From Aidingimonas lacisalsi (lineage in GTDB: Bacteria; Pseudomonadota; Gammaproteobacteria; Pseudomonadales; Halomonadaceae), in NCBI RefSeq assembly GCF_008079445.1, contig NZ_VRYH01000011.1:1-61684 (forward strand): a DNA stretch of 61,684 nucleotides, in the 5' to 3' direction. Shown one piece after another: positions 42,283-50,125 of the stretch. The position numbers and the translations under genes are program-made. Each line of letters begins with the position of its first letter. Position 1 is the first letter of the stretch. The notes under the pieces are model-generated. The model searched no databases, was not told the DNA's origin, and saw only the letters and a program-made list of their open reading frames with translations.

Positions 42283-43011
42283 ATGAATCGAGTTCAAGAG
42301 CATTATGAGCAACACCTCGGACCCGTCTACACATGGATGGTCGGCGGGTTCGATTCAGCCCTGGAACGAGGTACCAAAGAGGTGGAGGCGATTGCTAACA
42401 CCGTGGGTGAACGTGATCTGGCTGTCGATCTCGGCGCCGGCTTCGGCATGCATGCTATTCCACTAGCGCGGCGCGGTTTTGATGTGGTAGCTATCGATAA
42501 TTGCCGGAGCCTGCTGGATGAACTGCGGATGAAAAGTGGTGAGTTATCGATTGAAGCCGTTGAGGATGATCTTCTCTCATTTCCTCTGCACTTGCCGGAC
42601 AAGGCTAGCTTAGTGCTTTGCATGACCGACACGCTAACTCACCTAGCCGACAAAGGAGCTGTAATCGATTTAATTCGGTCGGTTTTTGATCACTTGGTTT
42701 CCGGTGGTCGCTTTGTTACGACATTCCGCGATTATTCTACACCGTTGCAAGCCGAGCAGCGATTCATCCCTGTTCGAAGTAGCCCGAACAGAGTGTTTAC
42801 ATGTTTTCTTGAGTACGGAGACAGCCACCTTACGGTCAACGATATCTTGTACGAATGGAACGGAAATGCATGGGAGTTTAGTGTCAGCGCTTACCAGAAG
42901 ATACGTATATCGCCTGCGTGGTTGATCGATGAGTTAGAAAAAGTTGGGTTCAGCACAGCGCGCGAACAGACGCAGTCTGGAATGGTTCGCGTAGTTGCAG
43001 ACCGCGTCTAA
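42283..43011 (+). CDS. SAM-dependent methyltransferase
   Basis: The 242-aa protein follows AAAAGGAATAG. Motif I is LAVDLGAGFGMHAIPLA, motif II VVAIDNCRS and the region VLCMTDTLTHLA fits motif IV of class I methyltransferases. The C-terminal half is beta-rich (VNDILYEWNGNAWEFSV). The substrate is unknown. It is a single-gene cassette next to another methyltransferase cassette. Confidence 0.88.
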   Translation: MNRVQEHYEQHLGPVYTWMVGGFDSALERGTKEVEAIANTVGERDLAVDLGAGFGMHAIPLARRGFDVVAIDNCRSLLDELRMKSGELSIEAVEDDLLSFPLHLPDKASLVLCMTDTLTHLADKGAVIDLIRSVFDHLVSGGRFVTTFRDYSTPLQAEQRFIPVRSSPNRVFTCFLEYGDSHLTVNDILYEWNGNAWEFSVSAYQKIRISPAWLIDELEKVGFSTAREQTQSGMVRVVADRV

Positions 43012-43077
43012 CAAAGCACTGCTGTCGGACAAATTTTCCGCTGCGCTCCAAATTTGCCGCAGAGCGCAGCGTTATTT
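43006..43077 (+). repeat. attC site
   Basis: The left core is GTCTAAC (43006-43012), overlapping the stop codon, and the right core is GTTATTT (43071-43077). The arms are ggacaaatttt and aaatttgcc. Confidence 0.8.
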
Positions 43078-43134
43078 TCCTCAATACAGAATACATCCAG
43101 TTGAATCGGCTCAGTACATTAGTTACGGAAAACG

Positions 43135-43782
43135 ATGATTCAAATGCATAATACGCCTGCTGAAGTACAAAAAGCCTACGACACGTGGGTACACCAGTAC
43201 GATACAAACGAAAATCCTACGCGTGATCTCAACGCAAGGGTACTTCGCCAACAACCATTCGCACTTGCCGGTAAGTCAGTTATGGAGATTGGGTGCGGCA
43301 CAGGAATCAACACGATCTGGCTTGCTGAGCACGCCCAGTCTGTTGTTGGAGTGGATATTGCGGAAGGCATGCTCAAGAAGGCACGTAGCCGTCTAGGCGA
43401 GGAGAAAGCATGCATGCTGCAAGCAGACATTACAAAGCCGTGGTCGTTTGATCTGGCATTCGATTTGGTCGTAGCCAACCTCGTGCTGGAGCACGTGCGA
43501 GATCTGAGCCACGTATTCAACGAGGCTCACCACATACTCTTGCCCAAGGGCTTGTTTTACATTGGCGAGTTGCACCCTTACAAGCAGCTTCGGGGAGCAC
43601 AAGCGAAGTATCGTGATACTGAGACGGACCAGGATGTGCTGGTGCCAGCCTTCACTCATCACGTATCCGAGTATATTAACGAAGGTATCAAAGCTGGTTT
43701 TACGCTTTGTCGTATAGGCGAGTGGCAAAACGAAATGGACACTGATTTTCGTCTATTGACGTTGCTTTTCGAGCGCGCCTAA
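43135..43782 (+). CDS. SAM-dependent methyltransferase (UbiE/BioC-like)
   Basis: The 215-aa protein has AYDTWVHQYDTN at the N-terminus, motif I VMEIGCGTGINTIWLA, motif II VVGVDIAEGML, and LVVANLVLEHVRDL. This matches the Methyltransf_11 group. Its C-terminal segment FTHHVSEYINEGIKAGF is typical of small-molecule methyltransferases found in mobile elements. The substrate is unknown. Confidence 0.88.
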   Translation: MIQMHNTPAEVQKAYDTWVHQYDTNENPTRDLNARVLRQQPFALAGKSVMEIGCGTGINTIWLAEHAQSVVGVDIAEGMLKKARSRLGEEKACMLQADITKPWSFDLAFDLVVANLVLEHVRDLSHVFNEAHHILLPKGLFYIGELHPYKQLRGAQAKYRDTETDQDVLVPAFTHHVSEYINEGIKAGFTLCRIGEWQNEMDTDFRLLTLLFERA

Positions 43783-43812
43783 TCGATGAGTAGCACATAA
43801 TACCTGTTAGCC
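43777..43812 (+). repeat. Possible short degenerate attC
   Basis: GCCTAAT (43777-43783) and GTTAGCC (43806-43812) lie 22 bp apart without clear arms. The pair is in the right place between two cassettes, but it is too short to be an intact site. Confidence 0.35.
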
Positions 43813-43869
43813 ACTGCCTGCTCCCAGTCACACCTTGCGAGATGAGTAAAAAAAGAATAATCCATACTC

Positions 43870-44066
43870 ATGGATGACTTTGAGTTCGACGAAGCCACAA
43901 GCCAAGTCAACGTGGATAAGAATGGAATCGACTTCGTGGCTGCCCAAGGGCTGTGGAAAGATCCGTATCTGCTGGAAATCCAGTCAAAATCAGAGGATGA
44001 ACCAGGTTCTTGCTGATAGGTAAGATTGGTGACAGGCATTGGTCGGCTGTATCACATACAGGGAAA
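43870..44066 (+). pseudogene. brnT: Broken brnT toxin gene
   Basis: The frame from ATG 43870 gives MDDFEFDEATSQVNVDKNGI, DFVAAQGLWKDP and LLEIQSKSEDEP, the N-terminal half of BrnT, a ribosome-dependent-type RNase toxin of type II toxin-antitoxin systems. It then hits a TGA at 44014. The next frame from 44007 reads FLLIGKIGDRHWSAVSHTG, the following part of BrnT, so a small indel after GAACCA broke the gene. The 3' end is lost into an attC half-site. No brnA antitoxin gene is present. Confidence 0.8.
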
Positions 44067-44110
44067 AAAGGAACGTCCCTAACGGGCCGCCGCTTCGCTC
44101 AGCATTAGGA
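44065..44110 (+). repeat. attC half-site (right part only)
   Basis: The right arm and core (gaacgtccctaacgggccgc ... ATTAGGA at 44104-44110) match the right half of the sites at 15288 and 41366. No RYYYAAC left core is present because the brnT remnant runs straight into it. Confidence 0.55.
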
Positions 44111-44147
44111 ACTCAAACATCCCCGTGACCCAACGAGAACTTCCGAT

Positions 44148-44723
44148 ATGGAAATACAGTGCGAATGCGGTAAATTCCGCGCCAAGCTCAAAGCCTTTCC
44201 CAATAATACACCGGGACGTCTGGTTTGTTATTGCGATGATTGCCAATCGTATCTACGTTACATTAAGCGCGAGGATCTGCTTGACGCCAATGGTGGCACG
44301 GAGGTGATTCCCGCGTACCCTGCCGATGTTGAAATTATCAACGGACAGGAGCACTTGAAATGCACACGGCTGGCGCCAAATGGGATGTTTCGCTTTTCCA
44401 CCTCGTGTTGCAATACACCCGTCGCCAATACCCGTCCAAACACTCCGTGGATTGGCTTCCTGAGCTGTGTGTACACGGCTCGAGATTCCAACACACTCGA
44501 TCAGGTGCTGGGGCCAGTTCGCAGCCGCATCATGGGCCGTTATGCAAAGGGAACGCCACCCGCGGGTACGCCCGCAAAATTCAATATGAAGGCTTTTGTA
44601 ACCGTGTTGCCGTTCATACTTAAAGGCAAACTGCTCAAAAAAGTTAAGCCGTCGCCATTTTTTGCAGAAAACGGTGTTACGCCTATTGTACCTCCCTATG
44701 TGCTGAGCGAAGCGGAACGGTAG
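44148..44723 (+). CDS. DUF6151 family protein (Mss4/GFA-like)
   Basis: This 191-aa protein begins MEIQCECGKFRAKL and has LVCYCDDCQSY (C-x-C-x-x-C) and FRFSTSCCNTPVANT, a GFA-like zinc set, followed by a longer C-terminal helical region with a possible amphipathic helix (FVTVLPFILKGKLLKKVKP). I associate this with DUF6151, whose function is not known. It is a single-gene cassette. Confidence 0.8.
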   Translation: MEIQCECGKFRAKLKAFPNNTPGRLVCYCDDCQSYLRYIKREDLLDANGGTEVIPAYPADVEIINGQEHLKCTRLAPNGMFRFSTSCCNTPVANTRPNTPWIGFLSCVYTARDSNTLDQVLGPVRSRIMGRYAKGTPPAGTPAKFNMKAFVTVLPFILKGKLLKKVKPSPFFAENGVTPIVPPYVLSEAER

Positions 44724-44752
44724 GCGGGATAGTATATTGTCCACAGATAAGC

Positions 44753-44810
44753 GCCTAACTCTGCGCTCAAGCGGACGGCCTTCGGCCACCGCTTACCTTG
44801 TACGTTAGCC
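44753..44810 (+). repeat. attC site
   Basis: The left core is GCCTAAC (44753-44759) and the right core is GTTAGCC (44804-44810). The arms are caagcggacggcc and ggccaccgctta. Confidence 0.85.
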
Positions 44811-44863
44811 GTCATGATGAATACAGCCGCGAAAATCGAACGCAAGAACAGGAGAGATACCGG

Positions 44864-45667
44864 GTGACAAAGCGAGACTTGACGCCTACGGAACAAGCGG
44901 CGATGCGCCTTTGGGAGGCGGCTGACAGCCGGAAACCTTGCGCACCGGTGCGCGGTCTCATCGGGGCCGACAACATCGCCTGCGCTTACGCGGTGCAGGA
45001 ACTGAACATCGCGAAGCAAGTTGCTGCCGGAGCCCGCCCAGTGGGTCGTAAGATCGGCATGACTTCGGCCGCGGTTCAGAAGCAGCTTGGGTACCACGAG
45101 CCGAACTATGGAACACTTTTCGCGGACCGCGAGGGAACTAATGGAGAGCGAATTCCAGGCGACGGCTTGCTGCAGCCGCGAGCCGAATCTGAGGTCGCTT
45201 TTGTGCTCAGACGCGACCTTGATCGTGAAGAGTTGACCATGGCCGATGTCATGAGGGCAGTGGAGTATGCCGTCTGCGCGATTGAAATCATCGATTCTCG
45301 TATCGCGGGTTGGGACATTCGTGCAACCGATTCAATCGCTGACAACGCATCGTGCGGGATGTACGTTCTTGGCAACAAACCGCGTCGGATCAATGAGGTC
45401 GACATGGCACTTTGCGGCATGGTTTCGAGATTGAACGGCCAAATATCTTCAGTTGGGGTAGGCGGCGCCTCGCTCGGCCACCCTCTTGTTGCGCTACTCT
45501 GGCTTGCGCGAGCGGTCACTGCTGTCGGACAGCCCCTGAAACAGGGCGATATTGTCCTCAGTGGAGCCTTGGGTCCGATCGTGCCCCTCTCAGCGGGCGA
45601 CTTGTTTGAAACCGAAATCGATGGTTTTGGCTCGGTACGAGTCGCGTTGTCTCGTGATGACGGCTAA
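44864..45667 (+). CDS. 2-keto-4-pentenoate hydratase-like protein (MhpD/FAH superfamily)
   Basis: I chose GTG 44864 (267 aa) because CAGGAGAG lies eight bases upstream; the longer frame to 44798 would begin inside the attC. It has VGRKIGMTSAAVQKQLGYHEPNYG, PRAESEVAFVL and VGGASLGHPLVALLWLARA, the motifs of hydratases and decarboxylases that act on 2-keto-4-pentenoate in aromatic ring meta-cleavage pathways. No other meta-cleavage gene is near. It is a single-gene cassette. Confidence 0.9.
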   Translation: MTKRDLTPTEQAAMRLWEAADSRKPCAPVRGLIGADNIACAYAVQELNIAKQVAAGARPVGRKIGMTSAAVQKQLGYHEPNYGTLFADREGTNGERIPGDGLLQPRAESEVAFVLRRDLDREELTMADVMRAVEYAVCAIEIIDSRIAGWDIRATDSIADNASCGMYVLGNKPRRINEVDMALCGMVSRLNGQISSVGVGGASLGHPLVALLWLARAVTAVGQPLKQGDIVLSGALGPIVPLSAGDLFETEIDGFGSVRVALSRDDG

Positions 45668-45739
45668 CAAGCGCATCGAGGCCGACTTTCGCAAGCAGGC
45701 GTTGCCCGCTTGCTCGGCGGCTCATGCGTGGCATTAGCT
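45662..45739 (+). repeat. attC site
   Basis: The left core is GGCTAAC (45662-45668), overlapping the stop codon, and the right core is ATTAGCT (45733-45739). The arms are gcaagcaggcg and cgcttgctcgg. Confidence 0.7.
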
Positions 45740-45838
45740 CGTAGTGCCTTGTTCCTTTTTGTTGGCTTGGTGCCACCGGCCTTGGCCGAAAACGGGTAGA
45801 AAAATCGGTAAGGTTCGTGGTTTTGCCAAGGCCGGTCC
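45740..45838. repeat. Dispersed 100-bp hairpin repeat, copy 1
   Basis: The sequence tgccttgttcc ... ttggcttgg is followed by an inverted pair CACCGGCCTTGGC and GCCAAGGCCGG spaced by about 40 bp. It recurs at 47706-47804. Both copies start immediately after an attC core (TTAGCT). Nothing else is seen up to 45925. Confidence 0.75.
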
Positions 45839-45925
45839 GTGCGGCAGCGTTTACATCCACTCCCAGGATTAGCCGCCATTCGGTCGCACGTTCCCGGGGA
45901 TGGTTGAGGGTTGAAAGCCGACTCT

Positions 45926-46882
45926 TCAGCTCACTCCGGCTTTCAAATGATCATCCAAGAATTCGCGAATTGCCGGTATGATCACTTCACCGTGGGTTTC
46001 CAGGGCGAAGTGCCCCGTGTCATAAAAGCGAATGTCTGCGTGAGGAATATCCCGCTTCCAGGCCTCAGCGCCGGGTGGGCGGAAAAAAGGATCATGCTCT
46101 CCCCAGACGGCGAGCAATGGCGGTTGGTACTCTCGGAAATACGCTTGGAATTCCGGGTATTTTTCAACGTTGGTCGCGTAATCCAACAACAGATCGAGTT
46201 GAATATCCGCCATACCGGGGCGTGATATCTGGGCACCCTCCAGCGTGTAGGTATCCGGCGAAACAAGGCCCGTATCGCTGACCCCTTCCACATATTGCCA
46301 TTTAATGGAATCCGGTGTCGGGAAGTCACTGAGCGCTTCGCGGTTTTCCTTCGTGGGGTTGTTCCAGTACTTCCGGATCGGTTCCCATCCTTCTGAAAGG
46401 CCTTCCTCGTACGCATTGCCGTTCTGCGAAATAATCGCTGTCACTTTTGACGGATAGGCCAGTGCCAAACGCCATCCTACCGGCGCGCCGTAGTCGTGAA
46501 CTGCAATGGCATAGCGGTTGAGTTTTAATTGATCGGTGAATTGATCGATAGTCTGCGTCAGGTTGTCGAAGGTGTACTTGTATTGGCTGCGCTCGGGAGA
46601 CTCTGTATAGCCAAAAGCTGGCAAATCCGGGGCAACGACGTGATAGTTGTCTGCAAGTGCTTCGATGACATCGCGCCACATGTAAGACGAGGCAGCGAAC
46701 CCATGCAGTAGCAGAACCGTCGGTGCTGCGGGGTCCCCGGCTTCGCGATAGAAAACGTTGACATCATGCACCTTCTCAAAGCGGTAGTGGGTCTGCTGCG
46801 TTCTCTGTGAGGAAGAATCTATAGCCTTTGCTGGCGGAGCGTCCGCGTTAGAAGCGGGTGTGTTGGGGTATCTATGTGTCAT
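45926..46882 (-). CDS. Alpha/beta hydrolase (epoxide hydrolase/haloalkane dehalogenase-like)
   Basis: The 318-aa protein runs opposite to the array, with AAGGAGC eight bases before the ATG. It has VLLLHGFAASSYMWRDVI (oxyanion region), VHDYGAPVGW (nucleophile Asp), HDPFFRPP and YDTGHFALETHG (His), all as in the Asp-nucleophile dehalogenase and epoxide hydrolase group. It is divergent from a CGNR-type regulator across a gap with a perfect inverted repeat. It is probably expressed from its own promoter and induced by a xenobiotic. Confidence 0.9.
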   Translation of the reverse strand: MTHRYPNTPASNADAPPAKAIDSSSQRTQQTHYRFEKVHDVNVFYREAGDPAAPTVLLLHGFAASSYMWRDVIEALADNYHVVAPDLPAFGYTESPERSQYKYTFDNLTQTIDQFTDQLKLNRYAIAVHDYGAPVGWRLALAYPSKVTAIISQNGNAYEEGLSEGWEPIRKYWNNPTKENREALSDFPTPDSIKWQYVEGVSDTGLVSPDTYTLEGAQISRPGMADIQLDLLLDYATNVEKYPEFQAYFREYQPPLLAVWGEHDPFFRPPGAEAWKRDIPHADIRFYDTGHFALETHGEVIIPAIREFLDDHLKAGVS

Positions 46883-46891
46883 GGCCAGCTC

Positions 46892-46930
46892 CTTAGTAAC
46901 CTTTAAAATGTGTTTTTGAAGGTTACTAAG
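46892..46930. promoter_or_regulatory. Perfect 12-bp inverted repeat, likely operator
   Basis: CTTAGTAACCTT (46892-46903) is matched exactly by AAGGTTACTAAG (46919-46930), 15 bp apart, in the gap between the divergent hydrolase and CGNR genes. A further GGTAACC half-site follows at about 46937. It is a strong candidate for autoregulation by the CGNR protein. Confidence 0.75.
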
Positions 46931-46972
46931 GGTGGTGGTAACCTGTCAACATCATTTTTAAGGGTTGCTTTC

Positions 46973-47545
46973 ATGTCATCGGAAATTTCGCCACCGTTTA
47001 TCGCGGGGAATCTCGCTCTCGACTTCATCAACACGCTCTTTGGCACAGCAAGTCATCAGCATGAGTGTCTGGATGATGACAGTAGCGTCGTCCAGTGGCT
47101 CGGCCAGGCCGGTGTGTTAACTGAAGATCTTGAGTCTCCGCCCACTGGGCTGTTGCAGCTTGCCCGTGCGCTTCGTGAGGACATGAGGATGTTGGTCATC
47201 TCTGCCAAAGACGGACGAGCAGCGAATACCGATCTCGTTAATCGTGTTCTTGAACGCGGTCGTCCCATCGAGAGGATTGAATGGCAGCCAGCGAAAGGCG
47301 TATTCGAGAAACAGCAGTACCGACGCAACCTGGAGGGTGAGAGCCTGTTGCAGCCTGTGGCTCTGGCCTTGGTCAGATTGCTGACGGAAGAAAGCCTGCA
47401 GCTTGTGAAGGAATGTGAAGCCTGTGATTGTGTCTTGCTGTTCCACGATCAAACGAAATCGCATCGCCGTCGCTGGTGCAGCATGGCTGCCTGTGGCAAT
47501 CGGATGAAGGCGGTTGCATACCGTGCCAGAAGAAACGCCAAATAA
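46973..47545 (+). CDS. CGNR zinc-finger regulator (ABATE domain)
   Basis: I chose ATG 46973 (190 aa); the longer frame to 46910 would cross the operator. The N-terminal ABATE domain reads GNLALDFINTLFGT and the C-terminal zinc finger is CEACDCVLLF...SHRRRWCSMAACGNRMKAVAYR, with the CGNR signature. CGNR proteins are putative stress-linked transcription regulators. It is divergent from the hydrolase and probably represses both. The pair makes a two-gene module in one cassette. Confidence 0.9.
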   Translation: MSSEISPPFIAGNLALDFINTLFGTASHQHECLDDDSSVVQWLGQAGVLTEDLESPPTGLLQLARALREDMRMLVISAKDGRAANTDLVNRVLERGRPIERIEWQPAKGVFEKQQYRRNLEGESLLQPVALALVRLLTEESLQLVKECEACDCVLLFHDQTKSHRRRWCSMAACGNRMKAVAYRARRNAK

Positions 47546-47645
47546 GTTTTCGATAGGAATGAGCGACAATGTACCGATTTTCCACAGTTCTTTTTGCCCT
47601 GCTGGACTTCCCCCGGTCTTGGTGAGAGCTGTGGATGCGGCATGA

Positions 47646-47705
47646 ATTTAACAAGTGCAGGCAAGGGACTCTCCTGATGTCGCGACCCTGCTGCTGGCGT
47701 TAGCT
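47646..47705 (+). repeat. attC site
   Basis: The left core is ATTTAAC (47646-47652) and the right core is GTTAGCT (47699-47705). The interior has caggcaagggactctcc and complementary stretches. Confidence 0.7.
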
Positions 47706-47804
47706 GCTACTGCCTTGTTCCTGTTTGTTGGCTTGGTACCACCGGCCTTGGCCTAAAATGGGTAGCAAAACCGGCAAGGTTGGTGGTTTTGCCAAGGCCG
47801 GTCC
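47706..47804. repeat. Dispersed 100-bp hairpin repeat, copy 2
   Basis: This copy carries the inverted pair ACCGGCCTTGGC and GCCAAGGCCGG, and closely resembles 45740-45838. The following 47805-48052 contains no gene I can support, so this cassette appears to be gene-less apart from the repeat. Confidence 0.75.
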
Positions 47805-48052
47805 TCAGAATCCGCGGTCAGGTTGGTAGCTCAATCTGTCGCAGGTGTTGGTATTAAAATCGGTGCTTGCCTTGTGGGGCCGTCCGCCGAAAATTGGTTT
47901 CGGATCTGCTAATCTGAAGTCCAGGTTCGTTCACCGCATCATCGGCGGTGGTTTTAATCATGGTGCATCGGCAGGTTTCGGTGCAAAAGGAACGGAGCAA
48001 GCCGTTGTGTTGGTTGCCAGGGATCAGGTTTCACCGCAATCCCTTTACTCTC

Positions 48053-48137
48053 AGCTAACTATGCCAGTCACGGCGACGGTTACTGCATTGCGGCTGCGCC
48101 TCCATTCCGTAACCGCGCGTGCTGAGCGGCATTATAC
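48053..48137 (+). repeat. attC site
   Basis: The left core is AGCTAAC (48053-48059) and the right core is ATTATAC (48131-48137). It belongs to the cggcgac ... ttccg ... gcgcg subfamily. Confidence 0.7.
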
Positions 48138-48160
48138 TGTTTGAGAAAATAGGAGGCCTT

Positions 48161-48550
48161 TTGCGCGAGTTCAAAAACCCGGAAACCGTCCATCGTCCGT
48201 TTAGCAATTACACGCATTGCGTAGAGGTTCAGAACCCTACAAAGTTCCTCTTTTGCTCTGGCCAGGTACCAGCCGATGAAAACGGCCATCTATTGCCGGC
48301 AGATGATTTCATAACGCAAGCCGAACAGGTCTTTAAAAATATTGCTGCTGTTCTTGCAAATTCCGGGGCCGAGCTACGACACGTTGTCCGTCTTGTGACC
48401 TACCTTACGAGGCAAGAAGACGTTGCAGCGCTCCGCAAGGTACTTGAACGTACGTTCGGTACCGAGCCACCGGCAAATTCGGTCGTCTTGGTGACCGGGC
48501 TTACGGAATCGAGTATTTTGCTTGAAGTCGAGGCTACAGCGGTTATCTAG
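48161..48550 (+). CDS. RidA-family deaminase-like protein
   Basis: This 129-aa protein is taken from TTG 48161 because AGGAGG lies five bases upstream; a longer frame would begin inside the attC. It has FLFCSGQVPADENGHLL, ITQAEQVFKNIAAVLANSGAELRHVVRLVTYLT, and SVVLVTGLTESSILLEVEATAV, the RidA pattern. RidA enzymes hydrolyse reactive enamines and imines such as 2-aminoacrylate. It is a single-gene cassette. Confidence 0.92.
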   Translation: MREFKNPETVHRPFSNYTHCVEVQNPTKFLFCSGQVPADENGHLLPADDFITQAEQVFKNIAAVLANSGAELRHVVRLVTYLTRQEDVAALRKVLERTFGTEPPANSVVLVTGLTESSILLEVEATAVI

Positions 48551-48568
48551 CTTGCGGGCACTCTTAAT

Positions 48569-48644
48569 GTGTAATGAGGCGCTGCAGTTTGACCGCCCAA
48601 AGCGCTGCCGCGCTTCGGCCGGCAACTGAGCTTCGGCGTTATGC
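48569..48644 (+). repeat. attC site
   Basis: The left side is GTGTAAT (48569-48575) and the right core is GTTATGC (48638-48644). It shares the gccgcgcttcggccggcaac interior with 38601-38658. Confidence 0.7.
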
Positions 48645-48935
48645 ATATATCGAAACCCTCCAATATTGGACGTATTTATGACAATTTGTGTCCGGGTTTC
48701 TTTCGGCGGCTTGTTGGCTGAGGGCAAACGTAATAAAGGTTACCCGTGAACAAGAGGTAGAGAGGCGAAAAAAAAAGCTGAGAATAAAGGAGAAACACCA
48801 ATTTGAGCTGGAGTCTCATTAGATGGTTGGGATAGGTCGGGTACATTTCGTGCTCAATCACGTTGGAACTCGATTGCCGCGTTAATGGCAGCCCTTTCAC
48901 TCTCGGCGCAAGCGTTCTCGCTATTGCTGCAAAAT
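48645..48935. other. Cassette with no convincing gene
   Basis: This 290-bp stretch between two attC sites contains only short or antisense frames, including a 23-codon ATG frame at 48678. I see no ribosome site or motif. It may be a decayed or non-coding cassette. Confidence 0.5.
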
Positions 48936-49013
48936 GCATAACCATGCCATCACATTCGCTCCCTTTGGTCGCTGGACGCTCGTACCTCGTGCCGTTTATA
49001 GCGGGCGTTATAC
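48936..49013 (+). repeat. attC site
   Basis: The left core is GCATAAC (48936-48942) and the right core is GTTATAC (49007-49013). The interior gctggacgctcgtacctcg is shared with 13886 and 51096. Confidence 0.8.
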
Positions 49014-49071
49014 GGGGCGGGCGATACAGAGTTACTGACCCCCTGAGTGAAAAGGGTATAGGAGATTCAAC

Positions 49072-49527
49072 ATGGGAGATTACCGTGTCAGCTTCGTATC
49101 TGCAGACGACCAGCCTGAGTGGCGGTCTTTGTTTGAGGGGTATGCAGAGTTCTATAAAACCTCATTGACTGATGAGGTCGCAGATCAGGTATGGGATTGG
49201 CTCGTGGATCCTGGCCACGTCTTGGCGGGTTTGATTGTCCGGGGTGAGCAGAACAAGGCGTTGGGGATCGCTCATGTGCGTGCATGTCCCCGTTCCTTGA
49301 GCGGCTGCGATATTGGCTTTGTCGACGACATGTTCGTTGACCCTGATGCGAGAGGCTCAGGTGCCGCCGACGCCTTGGTCGCTCGGTTACAGGAATTGGC
49401 GGAGGAACGAGGTTGGCCTTCCATTCGTTGGGTTACGCAGCACTTTAACGAGCGCGGTCGTGCTTTTTATGACCGCTATACTGGTGGTCCAACTGATTTC
49501 ATTATGTACCAGTTGAAGTGTAGCTGA
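49072..49527 (+). CDS. GNAT-family N-acetyltransferase
   Basis: The 151-aa protein follows ATAGGAGATT. It has the GNAT core FVDDMFVDPDARGSGAADALVARLQEL with the pyrophosphate-binding loop, and IRWVTQHFNERGRAFYDRY at the end. The substrate is unknown; several cassette-borne GNATs modify antibiotics or toxins. It is a single-gene cassette. Confidence 0.9.
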   Translation: MGDYRVSFVSADDQPEWRSLFEGYAEFYKTSLTDEVADQVWDWLVDPGHVLAGLIVRGEQNKALGIAHVRACPRSLSGCDIGFVDDMFVDPDARGSGAADALVARLQELAEERGWPSIRWVTQHFNERGRAFYDRYTGGPTDFIMYQLKCS

Positions 49528-49545
49528 GTGGTGTCTCTTACAGCG

Positions 49546-49622
49546 TCTAGCCAGGCGCGCCAGCTGGATGGCTCTTTCTCCGCACTGCTCCAAAAAAGCC
49601 ACTTCTGCGCTCTCCGTTAAAG
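49546..49622 (+). repeat. Degenerate attC site
   Basis: The right core is GTTAAAG (49616-49622); a left side such as GTCTAGC (about 49546) is poor. The arms ggcgcgcc and actgctcc are weak. The site is inferred mainly from its place between two cassette genes. Confidence 0.4.
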
Positions 49623-49639
49623 CTAAAGGACGACTCTCC

Positions 49640-50044
49640 ATGATCACCGGCTCTTGCCACTGCAGCGACATTGAGTTTTGTATACACGAAAACGAGTTGA
49701 CCGTTCGCTATTGCTATTGCACTACATGCCGCAAGCTTAGTGGCTCGGATTACTCTTCGGTTGCTCGCGTTGCGAGGCCTTCGTTTACGATCACGAAAGG
49801 CGCCGAGTCTCTGGCTGCATATGAATCCAGGCCCGGCAAGCTTAGGTATTATTGCTCTAAATGCTTTTCGCCAATCTATGTGACTACTGACAACGAGCTT
49901 TCCTTTTTGCGTGTTCGTTTAGGACTATTAGATGGAAGTCCAAGGGTTAAAGTGACTGGCCATATGTGGGTAAGTGAAAAGCCAACGTGGCGGACCATAG
50001 AAGATTGTCTTCCAGTGTATATGCATGAGTATACTGGTGAATAG
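49640..50044 (+). CDS. GFA-family (Mss4-like) protein
   Basis: This 134-aa protein is taken from ATG 49640, the first start after the degenerate attC. The zinc motifs GSCHCSDIEF, RYCYCTTCRKLSGSDYS and RYYCSKCFSPIYV are clear. It is a GFA relative like the protein at 35822, though the two are quite different in sequence, so they are not recent duplicates. The final segment RTIEDCLPVYMHEY is unusual for the family. Confidence 0.88.
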   Translation: MITGSCHCSDIEFCIHENELTVRYCYCTTCRKLSGSDYSSVARVARPSFTITKGAESLAAYESRPGKLRYYCSKCFSPIYVTTDNELSFLRVRLGLLDGSPRVKVTGHMWVSEKPTWRTIEDCLPVYMHEYTGE

Positions 50045-50050
50045 CGGCGG

Positions 50051-50109
50051 CTATGACAAGCAAGGGCAAGCGATGCCGCAAAGCGGCGCGCCTGCTTTGG
50101 ACGTTATGT
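50051..50109 (+). repeat. attC site
   Basis: The left core is CTATGAC (50051-50057) and the right core is GTTATGT (50103-50109). The arms are gcaagggcaagcg and cgcctgctttgg. Confidence 0.65.
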
Positions 50110-50125
50110 CTTGGGGTGAATTTCA

